In this document: positions 51,423 to 60,097 of the stretch, one piece after another | Layout: each line of letters begins with the position of its first letter | How positions within the stretch are numbered: position 1 is the first letter of the stretch | Source of the DNA: Nocardioides humilatus | GTDB lineage: Bacteria; Actinomycetota; Actinomycetes; Propionibacteriales; Nocardioidaceae | Direction: 5' to 3' | NCBI RefSeq assembly: GCF_008373755.1 | Contig: NZ_VUJV01000001.1 | Span: forward strand, 558,001 to 622,000 | Length of the DNA stretch: 64,000 nt | Notes under the pieces: generated by a model | Told to the model about the DNA's origin: nothing | The model's database searches: none | What the model saw: only the letters and a program-made list of their open reading frames with translations | Translations under genes and position numbers: made by a program

Positions 51423-52535
51423 TTAGTCGATGCGGCGACCGACGCCGGGGGTCTGACGGACCCGGGCGCGCATCTCCGCCAGACGCCGCTCCATCTCCTC
51501 CTTCTCGCGTTGGTCAGCGTCGTCCTCGGCAGCGCGCTCCTCGTCAGTCAGAGCCGCCCGCCGCCGCTCCTCTGCGTACTGCTCCTCTAGACGTGCTGCC
51601 TCCCAGGCGTTCGCCTCGGCGTGATGGTGGGCTTCGACCCGTGCGTGCTCGTCCCTCGTGCGTTCCCGGGGCTCTAGCCGCAGGATCTCCTCGATGCTCA
51701 GAGGTGCCACGCAGTCACCCGTCAGGTGGTGTGCCCGGCTCTTGCCTGTCGTGTCCTTGGCCCAGGTCCCAGCGCCTACACCGACGTGTCCCCCACATCC
51801 GAGGCATGCTCCGGCGTACCGGTTGGGCGCCTGGGCAGATGCGCCTCCACGAGCACCGCGCTGAGCCACCCCCGTCTTCACGTCGGTGGTCCGCTGGCCC
51901 TGGCCCCGGTTCAGCCCGAAGTCAAAGTCCAAGAGAGGCGAGCCGTCGTCAACGTCGCCAATCCCGTGGCCACCGTCAGAGGAAGAGAAGGACGAGTCAG
52001 CCGCCGCCGCGAGGGTGGCGGGTCGAGTCTGGCTGATCAAGAATGGCCCTTCAAACTGGCTGTTGGTTCCAGGCACATCAACGGGGGAATCTGGACGCTT
52101 CGCAGGGGGAACTTGAACCCTTCCAAGGGGGATTTCTGCGCCATCGCAGGGGGATCCGTCCGCGCTCCTTTCCCCCTCGGGATAGCGGGGGCTATCCCCG
52201 TCGCCTGCTGCTGAACCCGACGTGCTCGACCAGCAGATCTTGTACCGCGTGGCCCGACCTTTGATTCCCTTCTGAACGATCTCGACCAGGCCCCTATCAA
52301 CGAGGTCCTTGATGGCCTTCCGCATGGACTCGACCTGCCACTCGCAGACCTGCTCCTCGGGCAGCCCGAAGGAGATCGCGGCGATCTGGCGCTGCGTCGG
52401 AAAGGCAAAGCCGTTCCGGTGATCAGCGAACTTCACGAGCGCGACCAGTACTGAGGCCGCGTTGGTCTTGCGGTCGAGAGCACGGATCTGCGGAGCGAGC
52501 CACTCGATCGCGCTGTACGGGAGCATGCCGGTCAC
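51423..52535 (-). CDS. Winged-helix replication-initiator-like protein of the island
   Basis: 370 aa from GTG 52535, which overlaps the upstream stop (GTGA); ATG 52526 is the alternative. Residues about 5-95 (LAPQIRALDRKTNAASVLVAL, FAFPTQRQIAAISFG, MRKAIKDLVDRGLVEIVQKG) are a DnaD/RepA-type winged helix. A Ser/Asp/Gly-rich linker follows. Near residue 255 a CxxC (CLGCGGH) with later His and Cys may bind zinc. The end (about 300-370) is a highly charged coiled coil. It most resembles primosome or initiation proteins of phages and integrative elements. Confidence 0.6.
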   Translation of the reverse strand: MTGMLPYSAIEWLAPQIRALDRKTNAASVLVALVKFADHRNGFAFPTQRQIAAISFGLPEEQVCEWQVESMRKAIKDLVDRGLVEIVQKGIKGRATRYKICWSSTSGSAAGDGDSPRYPEGERSADGSPCDGAEIPLGRVQVPPAKRPDSPVDVPGTNSQFEGPFLISQTRPATLAAAADSSFSSSDGGHGIGDVDDGSPLLDFDFGLNRGQGQRTTDVKTGVAQRGARGGASAQAPNRYAGACLGCGGHVGVGAGTWAKDTTGKSRAHHLTGDCVAPLSIEEILRLEPRERTRDEHARVEAHHHAEANAWEAARLEEQYAEERRRAALTDEERAAEDDADQREKEEMERRLAEMRARVRQTPGVGRRID

Positions 52536-52891
52536 CGGAATCCACCGTCGCCATGACAGCGGTCGCACTCCACCCAGCCGCACAGGTGCAGGCGTAGTGC
52601 TGAGCCCGTCTGGTGCTTGTAGATCAGCCGGAGCCGCTGGAGGGTCCGCAGCGCCTCAGCCACCCGGGGCCACTCCTCTCGGCGACCGAACACCTCCTCG
52701 GCGATGTCGGCGTGGCTGCCGGGCGTCGCCCATGCGCTCGTCCCCGGCGCGGCGTTGCTGAGGTGGATCATCACGACGCGCTCCTCAGGGAGCGAATCGG
52801 GGACCTGCTCGAAGACAAACTCCAACCAGTCCAGAAGCATCTCGGGGTGAGGGACTACCTCACGGAAGTCGACTTCCTCCCCCGGGCTCAC
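52532..52891 (-). CDS. Small winged-helix-like protein in the replication-type operon
   Basis: 119 aa from GTG 52891, whose GTGA overlaps the stop of the excisionase-like gene. The middle reads as a winged helix (SHADIAEEVFGRREEWPRVAE, TLQRLRLIYKH), and the C-terminus has CGWVECDRCHGDGGFR, a possible zinc-binding pair similar to DnaJ-type CxxCxGxG. I do not recognise the family. Overlaps on both sides suggest a single transcript with the initiator-like gene. Confidence 0.5.
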   Translation of the reverse strand: MSPGEEVDFREVVPHPEMLLDWLEFVFEQVPDSLPEERVVMIHLSNAAPGTSAWATPGSHADIAEEVFGRREEWPRVAEALRTLQRLRLIYKHQTGSALRLHLCGWVECDRCHGDGGFR

Positions 52892-53142
52892 CGGTTAGCC
52901 CCCGCGCTCGGAGTGCTGGGTGTACGCGGGACGACGGACGCGGCGTCGGCAAGGCGATCGTCGATGAATCGGTTGATCGCGACCTCGGGGATCAGCCGAC
53001 GACGCCCAACCCTGATCGACTGGAGTTCACCCGCTGCGATCAGCCGGTGAACCGTTGTGCGGTGTAGGCAGAGGCAGCCCGCCGCCTGATCGACTGTGAA
53101 GAGCCGCCGCTCACCCTTGCCGCCATTGAAGTTGGACACCAC
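52888..53142 (-). CDS. Excisionase-type (MerR-like HTH) small DNA-binding protein
   Basis: 84 aa. The sequence RLFTVDQAAGCLCLHRTTVHRLIAAGELQSIRVGRRRLIPEVAINRFID is the helix-turn-helix of the excisionase (Xis/AlpA-like) family, given here across a turn. It should act as a directionality factor for the tyrosine integrase or as a regulator of the operon it heads. GTG 53142 has GGAGG 7 nt upstream. Confidence 0.78.
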   Translation of the reverse strand: MVSNFNGGKGERRLFTVDQAAGCLCLHRTTVHRLIAAGELQSIRVGRRRLIPEVAINRFIDDRLADAASVVPRTPSTPSAGANR

Positions 53143-53392
53143 AAAGAACCTCCGTCTAGTCGGAGGCAGTGCGATGACCCGGGAGGGCCTTCGCAGCGTT
53201 CGCGGTGTAGAGAGACGCGTGGTTCAAGCGTGTGGTGGACCCGCTGGCTCACGCCCAGATGAGCGCGCTGCTCCCAGCAACTGTACGCGATTCGCTGCGG
53301 CTCCATCAACGGTATCGGCCCCGCTAGCCGACCGGCCCTTCGTGGGCCACGGAGAAGCACCACGCACGTGGAGACTCCGTGAAGGGCGGGCT

Positions 53393-54067
53393 ATGACGCG
53401 GCCGTCCCTCCCACGCCAGAGTGGCTCCATGTCATCAACTCAATCTGGTGTTGCCGTCTCTGACGTCTACGCGGCCGTGGCCAACCGGCGAACCCAGTTC
53501 GACAACCTTCTGTGGCAGGTTCCGGTCCTTACCTTCACGGCACAGGCGTTCCTCTTCACCATCGCCCTCGCAGGCGATACCTCGCGCACGGCCAGGATCA
53601 TTACGTCGCTGCTCGCGCTCCTCATGAGCCTGCTCGCCTGGCACTTGATGGCTCGTCACAGGAAGGCCGAGGTCGCAGATGGAAACTGGCTCGCGGCCGT
53701 CGAAGCCGCCACCGCTGCCTCGCCCACCGGCGCAGGGCTTCCGAGCACGGCCACGAACGTTCAATGGCCTATGCATGGCACAGGTTGGCGCGACTACCGG
53801 AACACCGCCGATCCGGACGTCGGCCCCGTATCCACCAAGATCGCCCTCCTCGGAGGCTTCACAGTCTGGTCGAAGGGGCTACTCATTTTCGGCCTGGCCG
53901 CAATCGTCGTCCTCGGCCTGTCCCTATGGCGGCCTGAGGTGCTGTCCTCCGAGCCCGCTGACAGCCCGACCATCGTGATCAAGGTGCCCGGTCCCAGCCA
54001 CTGCCGAGGGCTGAACGGATCCCTCGACCAAGGTCGTAACGACGGCCGACGCTGTAGGAACGGCTGA
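53393..54067 (+). CDS. Multi-pass membrane protein
   Basis: 224 aa from ATG 53393 (AAGGG upstream); ATG 53429 is the alternative. Three hydrophobic segments: LLWQVPVLTFTAQAFLFTIA, ARIITSLLALLMSLLAWHLM and SKGLLIFGLAAIVVLGLSLW, with a soluble loop of about 70 aa between the second and third. The end is basic and Arg-rich. No family recognised; the arrangement is a little like the small SLATT-type effector membrane proteins of defence systems, which is only a shape similarity. Confidence 0.5.
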   Translation: MTRPSLPRQSGSMSSTQSGVAVSDVYAAVANRRTQFDNLLWQVPVLTFTAQAFLFTIALAGDTSRTARIITSLLALLMSLLAWHLMARHRKAEVADGNWLAAVEAATAASPTGAGLPSTATNVQWPMHGTGWRDYRNTADPDVGPVSTKIALLGGFTVWSKGLLIFGLAAIVVLGLSLWRPEVLSSEPADSPTIVIKVPGPSHCRGLNGSLDQGRNDGRRCRNG

Positions 54068-54184
54068 CGGCAGACCTCGGGAGTTGCCTGGCCGAAGATC
54101 ACCGAATCACGGTTGTGACGGCCGAAGACTTCGCCAATGCCTGGTACCCGCCTAAGACCGCAAGGATCCGGCGGGTCCTGGCAG

Positions 54185-54190
54185 TACCGT
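54185..54190 (+). promoter_or_regulatory. Leaderless -10 box
   Basis: TACCGT lies 7 nt before GTG 54198. Confidence 0.4.
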
Positions 54191-54197
54191 TCCAGAC

Positions 54198-54509
54198 GTG
54201 CTCCTCGTCAACATCACGTTCCCCGGCCGGGGTGAAGCACTAGCCGCCCTCGCCGACCTGGGAGACGCGGGCTTCACCTGCACCGCCCCGTTCATCACCG
54301 ACTCGTCCGAGTGGGCGTTGCAGGTCGAGGCCGATCACGATGGAACGCTCGCGGATGTCGATGACGCAGACTTCATTAACTCAGTGGCGGCAGTAGTCCA
54401 GCGTTCCGGAGGAGTCGTAAGCAGTGTCCCTCCGACCCACCGGATCGGATGGCTCCCTCAGGCTCGACACCCTCATCAGCCGCCTCGCTTCGCACCACCG
54501 AGCGAGTAA
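54198..54509 (+). CDS. Small hypothetical protein
   Basis: 103 aa from GTG 54198. MLLVNITFPGRGEALAALADLGDAGFTCTAPF and WALQVEADHDG suggest an alpha-beta fold related to RNase-E inhibitor-like (RraB) or ACT-type small domains (given here in two parts). The last 25 residues are Pro/His-rich and probably disordered. No function assigned. Confidence 0.45.
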   Translation: MLLVNITFPGRGEALAALADLGDAGFTCTAPFITDSSEWALQVEADHDGTLADVDDADFINSVAAVVQRSGGVVSSVPPTHRIGWLPQARHPHQPPRFAPPSE

Positions 54510-54636
54510 GAACCCACCGTCTGAACTCCGACACCTCCGTGGCGGAGATCCCGACCGCACGACCCGGCGGGTCACCTTTCCTGAACCACCTTCCCCGCGA
54601 CGTGGTCGAACGCAGGGCCAGCGGAGGCCCTGAGAC

Positions 54637-54765
54637 ATGAAGGTCGTCGCGACGGTCTCCCACTCCGCCAACGTGGCCGGTCGGGCACTGGACTGCCTGG
54701 CCGAGGCCGGGCAGGACATGCACGGGCCGTTGGCGACTCATCGTGCCACTGCCGCCGCAGGCTGA
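54637..54765 (+). CDS. Possible 42-aa small protein
   Basis: An ATG with GGAGG about 10 nt upstream opens 42 codons, nearly all with G or C in third position, ending at TGA 54763. The product begins MKVVATVSHSANVAGRAL and contains one Cys. It could be a real small gene or part of a decayed one. Confidence 0.3.
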   Translation: MKVVATVSHSANVAGRALDCLAEAGQDMHGPLATHRATAAAG

Positions 54766-54769
54766 CCCA

Positions 54770-54775
54770 TAGGCT
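54770..54775 (+). promoter_or_regulatory. Leaderless -10 box
   Basis: TAGGCT lies 6 nt before ATG 54782. Confidence 0.45.
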
Positions 54776-54781
54776 CCCGTC

Positions 54782-55699
54782 ATGAGCATGCCGCCGCCCC
54801 CACCCCCACCTCAGCCGTCGGGTGGCGAGATCCCGCCGCCCCCTCCGCCTGGACCGACTCCAAGTGCGGGGGTGCAGTACAAGTTCGAGACCGTCAGAGT
54901 CGTTCGCGGGATGGAGAACCGAACGATCACGAAGCGTCAAAAGGAGGGCTGGGAGTTCGTCTCCCAGACTCAGGGGAAACTCCGCACGGAGATGACGTTC
55001 CGGCGGGTCAAGAGGAACATCCCCGTCCGACTGCTCGCGATCGTGGGAGCCGTGGTTGTACTGCTCGTCGGAACCGCCATCGGAGTCGCGGTCGCGGTCG
55101 GCGGGGACGACGCCAGCGAACCCGTAGCCGCCTCGACCACAACAGTCGAAACGCACACCGGCGAACCGACTGAGGAACCGACTGAGGAACCCACGGACGA
55201 GCCGAGCGAACCGGAGGTGTCGGCGACGGAGGGGCCGACCGAGACGGAGACGCCGGAACCCGAGTACGTCTACGAAGGGCCAAAGTATGAGGTCGTTGCA
55301 GTCGACAACAACCAGACCCCAGCGGATCTCACCGCGTACTGGGTGCTGACTGACGAGGTCGACTATGCGAACGACAAGTACAAGGACAAGATCGAACTCC
55401 TCATCGAGGACGTTGCACGCACGAACCTCGCCACCGATCTGATCGTGCAAGTCGTCTCACTCAAAGATGTCGCGCTGGCCGAGGCCGCTTCGACCTACAG
55501 GGATTTCGCTCGGGAGAAGGGCGACGAGTACGTGGTCAACGAGATCCCCCAGTTGGAGGTCAAGCACTGGATTGCGTCCTACACCGGCGGCTTCAACTAC
55601 AACACGGGGAAGGCGAGCACTGCTGACGCCGCCTACGAACTCGTCTGGCGACCGTACGACACTTACGAGGCCGTCAACTGGAAGCCGGAGATCGAGTAG
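54782..55699 (+). CDS. Membrane protein with poly-proline start, DUF4177-like domain and exported domain
   Basis: 305 aa. Two poly-Pro blocks (residues 4-28) precede a 40-residue cytoplasmic domain (YKFETVRVVRGMENR, KEGWEFVSQTQGKLR) that resembles DUF4177. A transmembrane helix (RLLAIVGAVVVLLVGTAIGV) is followed by a Thr/Glu/Pro linker with tandem EEPT repeats (about 125-155). The C-terminal 120 residues form an exported helical domain beginning YEVVAVDNNQTPADLTAYWV. It is one of the family-like set of poly-Pro island proteins. Confidence 0.62.
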   Translation: MSMPPPPPPPQPSGGEIPPPPPPGPTPSAGVQYKFETVRVVRGMENRTITKRQKEGWEFVSQTQGKLRTEMTFRRVKRNIPVRLLAIVGAVVVLLVGTAIGVAVAVGGDDASEPVAASTTTVETHTGEPTEEPTEEPTDEPSEPEVSATEGPTETETPEPEYVYEGPKYEVVAVDNNQTPADLTAYWVLTDEVDYANDKYKDKIELLIEDVARTNLATDLIVQVVSLKDVALAEAASTYRDFAREKGDEYVVNEIPQLEVKHWIASYTGGFNYNTGKASTADAAYELVWRPYDTYEAVNWKPEIE

Positions 55700-55929
55700 T
55701 CGTACGTCCGAGGAACGTTGCCAGCACGGCCCGTTGGGGATGAGTATGAGCGGACAGATCCCGGCCAGCCTGGAGACTCCGGTCGGCCGTCGAAGCCCTT
55801 CACGGCCGACGTCGGACCCCGAGCGATCCGGGGGTCGAAGGGCAAGAAGGTTATCGACGGCAGGGCACCGTTACCGGCATCATTGCGTGCACCTGACAAC
55901 CGCCTTGTCTCGGTGGAGGGAAGCGCGCA

Positions 55930-56448
55930 ATGGGGTGCCTCGCGATCTTGCTTGCAGTCGCCGCTCTGGTCGCGACGTACGGAACTGGTCTCTTCGTCTT
56001 CGCGATCGTCACAGCCGTAGTCACGGTCTGGACCGTCGGGATCTTCTCGAACTACCGGGACGATCCTGAGGGCGCTCCCAACTACGTCGCGATCGTCAGC
56101 ATGGGCTCCTTCGGTGCGGCGATCGTCCTCTTGATCGCCGGTGTCGTAGTTCGAAGTAGCGGGGGCGTCGAGAAGATCGACTGGGACGAGGCCAAGGACC
56201 ACGTTGGCGACACCAAGATGGTGTGCGGCCCGGTCGTGAGCGTCCGCGAGGACGGCGGTGACACCTTCATCAACATTGGCCTCGACTACCCCGATCCTGG
56301 ACGGTTCACGATCGTCGTCTGGAACCAAACCGGACTCATGAGCCAGGGGTCCGGGACGGCATGCATCGAGGGCGAGATCAAAACCTACCGAGGCTCGTCA
56401 CAGATCACCACGACGGACTGGGAAGACGTGAAGACGCAATCTGACTAG
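55930..56448 (+). CDS. Membrane protein with exported OB-like domain
   Basis: 172 aa. Two helices (LAILLAVAALVATYGTGLFV into the next stretch, and IVSMGSFGAAIVLLIAGVVV) precede a C-terminal domain of about 85 aa. WDEAKDHVGDTKMVCGPVVS and FTIVVWNQTG are the pattern of the small OB-fold (tRNA_anti-like) domains of exported proteins. GGAGGG precedes ATG 55930. No function assigned. Confidence 0.58.
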   Translation: MGCLAILLAVAALVATYGTGLFVFAIVTAVVTVWTVGIFSNYRDDPEGAPNYVAIVSMGSFGAAIVLLIAGVVVRSSGGVEKIDWDEAKDHVGDTKMVCGPVVSVREDGGDTFINIGLDYPDPGRFTIVVWNQTGLMSQGSGTACIEGEIKTYRGSSQITTTDWEDVKTQSD

Positions 56449-56513
56449 GCCCGCCCGCCGTCCTGCCTGCACCGCCGCCGCATGCATGCCAAGGCGCCTC
56501 GAAAGGAAGCCCA

Positions 56514-56849
56514 ATGCTCGGACGAAAGAAGCAGCGCGAAGAACAAGCAGAGGGACAGCGCGAGGCCCGCGCCTGGGCCACGCGACATTTGCTCCATGCT
56601 GCCGCCGAGATCACGTTTCCTGGCGATTCGGTCACTCCCGAAACCGTGCGCCAAGCCGCTCAGATGGCCGGGATGCAGGCCGTGACTGAGTCGATCAACA
56701 ACGGCGCTTCGCCGAACCACTGCGCAAGGTTGATGGAACTGTTCGTGCAGTCGGGCGAGGTCGCTTCCACGATGTTCGTTGAGGGCGGCGCGATGCACGG
56801 CGCGACGGCACCTGCCCTGGTCGAGTTGCTAAAGAAGTACGAGGGCTAG
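56514..56849 (+). CDS. Small helical cytoplasmic protein
   Basis: 111 aa. A charged start (RKKQREEQAEGQREARAW) is followed by helices (PETVRQAAQMAGMQAVTESI, LMELFVQSGEVASTMFVEGG). There is no membrane segment. GAAAGGAAG precedes ATG 56514. It is the last gene before the guaA end of the island. No family recognised. Confidence 0.55.
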   Translation: MLGRKKQREEQAEGQREARAWATRHLLHAAAEITFPGDSVTPETVRQAAQMAGMQAVTESINNGASPNHCARLMELFVQSGEVASTMFVEGGAMHGATAPALVELLKKYEG

Positions 56850-57053
56850 CCCCAGCGGGGTGCGGCCAGTCCGACCCGCCTCGCCAGCGTGCCTGGACAT
56901 TCCCCGCGAGGGGTCGCTCGACTCACAAGAAGTTCAGCGCTCCTCGGAGCCGGGGCTCCGGGACTGAGCACACGTTGGAGCGGCGGCGCGGGGTTTAGAG
57001 TGAGGCCGTCCCAATCGAACACCGCCGATTTCGGGCTGCGTTTCCGCAGGTCA

Positions 57054-58633
<1,580 letters not shown>

Positions 58634-58639
58634 GACCGG

Positions 58640-58645
58640 ATCCTA
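58640..58645 (-). promoter_or_regulatory. Leaderless -10 box of guaA
   Basis: TAGGAT on the minus strand lies 6 nt before the ATG at 58633. Confidence 0.5.
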
Positions 58646-58682
58646 TCGAGCGAGCGTCGGCCGCCCGACCGCCGTACTGCTT

Positions 58683-59396
58683 TCAGGACCGGTACTCGGG
58701 GTTCTCCCAGTCGAACCGGGTGCCCGCGTTCCACTCCGAGCGCTGGTTGCCGAAGCCCGGGACGCCACCAGCGTCCTTGAGCATCTTGGCCAGGTGCATC
58801 AGGTTCCACGTCATGAAGGTGGTGTTGCGGTTGGTGAAGTCGTTGTCGGGCCCGCCGCTGCCGGGATCGAGGTACGACGGCCCGGGGCCCGCCTCGCCGA
58901 TCCATCCCGCGTCGGCGTTGGGCGGGATCGTGTAGCCGACGTGCTGGAGCGAGTAGAGGACGTTCTGCGCGCAGTGCTTGATGCCGTCCTCGTTGCCGGT
59001 GATCAGGCAGCCGGCGACGCGACCGTAGAAGAGGTACTGACCCTTGTCGTTGAGCATGCTGCTCAGCGAGTAGATGCGCTCGATGACCTGCTTGGTGACC
59101 GAGGAGTTGTCGCCGAGCCAGATCGGGCCCGCGATCACGAGGATGTCGCTGTCGAGGATCTGCGGGTAGATGTCCGGCCAGGCGTCGACCTCCCACCCGT
59201 GCTCGCGCATGTCGGGGTAGACACCCGTCGCGATCGGGTGGTCGACCGCGCGCACCTCCTCGACCGTGACCCCGTGCTTCATCATGATCGCCGAGCTCGC
59301 GTCGATGAGCCCCTGGGTGTGGCTGATCTCCGGGCTCCGCTTGAGCGTGCAGTTGATGTAGATCGCCTTCAGGTCGCTGAAGTCCCACTCGGTCAT
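58683..59396 (-). CDS. Flavodoxin-fold NAD(P)H-dependent FMN reductase-like protein
   Basis: 237 aa. KAIYINCTLKRSPEISHTQGL is the FMN phosphate-binding start of the NADPH-dependent FMN reductase family. SDILVIAGPIWLGDNSSVTKQVIER is the second flavin contact. KMLKDAGGVPGFGNQRSEW ends it. Such proteins reduce FMN, quinones or iron complexes. ATG 59396 overlaps the upstream stop by 4 nt, so it is expressed with the 209-aa protein. Confidence 0.78.
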   Translation of the reverse strand: MTEWDFSDLKAIYINCTLKRSPEISHTQGLIDASSAIMMKHGVTVEEVRAVDHPIATGVYPDMREHGWEVDAWPDIYPQILDSDILVIAGPIWLGDNSSVTKQVIERIYSLSSMLNDKGQYLFYGRVAGCLITGNEDGIKHCAQNVLYSLQHVGYTIPPNADAGWIGEAGPGPSYLDPGSGGPDNDFTNRNTTFMTWNLMHLAKMLKDAGGVPGFGNQRSEWNAGTRFDWENPEYRS

Positions 59397-60022
59397 CGGT
59401 TCGTCTCCTTGGTGGTGAGGTCCGCCCCTTCGGCGAACCAGGCGGCCAGGTCGGGCAGGTCGGTCAGGTCGGACAGCGGCCTCGCGGCGCCGAAGGGCGC
59501 GTTCCAGAACGCCCCTTCGAGCGGGGTCCACGGGCCGACGTACGCATAGGGCACCGCGAGGAAACCGTCGCCCGGCGAGACGCCGTAGTTGACCTCGTCG
59601 ACGGTGATCCCGAGGTCGAAGTGCTCGGGCCACAGCACGGGGGTCTCGCCCGGGTGGAACGCCTGGAGAGCGTCATGTCCGAGCGCGAAGGCAGCCGCGA
59701 TCTCCGCGGCCGCCTCGTCGTCAATCACGAGCCGCTCGTCGAGGCCGATACCGGTGCTGTCCTGGTAGAGGTCGTCGAGCGAGCACGGCGTCAGACCGAC
59801 CGCCGCCGCGGCCTCGGCGATGGTGCGGCCGTCCAGCGGCACGGTTCGGCCGTCATGCACGAGCGAGCCGCGGACGATGCTGGCCGCGGGCTCCGTCGTC
59901 GTGGCGAACCCGTCGGCGCAAGGGATCAGGCGGATCGTCCCGCTCCGGGCGTGCTGCGGCCCGGCGAGGAGGAGCTCGGCAGCGCCGTGGAGCGACCGGC
60001 GGGTGGCGACGAGGTCTGTCAT
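59393..60022 (-). CDS. Hypothetical protein, first gene of the flavodoxin-like operon
   Basis: 209 aa. It begins TRRSLHGAAELLLAGPQHARSGTIRLIPCADGFATTTEP, a start seen in actinobacterial proteins of unknown function, and has the C-terminal FDLGITVDEVNYGVSPGDG and YAYVGPWTPLEGAFWNAPFGA (two separate stretches). No membrane segment. The name maleylpyruvate-isomerase-like sometimes used for relatives is not supported here. It is divergent from the Rieske-TPP gene. Confidence 0.6.
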   Translation of the reverse strand: MTDLVATRRSLHGAAELLLAGPQHARSGTIRLIPCADGFATTTEPAASIVRGSLVHDGRTVPLDGRTIAEAAAAVGLTPCSLDDLYQDSTGIGLDERLVIDDEAAAEIAAAFALGHDALQAFHPGETPVLWPEHFDLGITVDEVNYGVSPGDGFLAVPYAYVGPWTPLEGAFWNAPFGAARPLSDLTDLPDLAAWFAEGADLTTKETNR

Positions 60023-60097
60023 GGATCCTCCGTAACGATCCGTGCCTTGGCGGGACGGTTACGAACACAGTCTCCTGACCCGGAAGGGCGTTACACC

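Noticed and set aside
55164-55205. Tandem GAACCGACTGAG-type repeats
   Set aside because: They encode the Thr/Glu/Pro linker of the membrane protein at 54782; no separate repeat element.
60031-60063. CGTAAC / GTTACG inverted elements between the 209-aa gene and the Rieske-TPP gene
   Set aside because: Only 6-bp arms 21 bp apart; could occur by chance in this length, so not listed as an operator.
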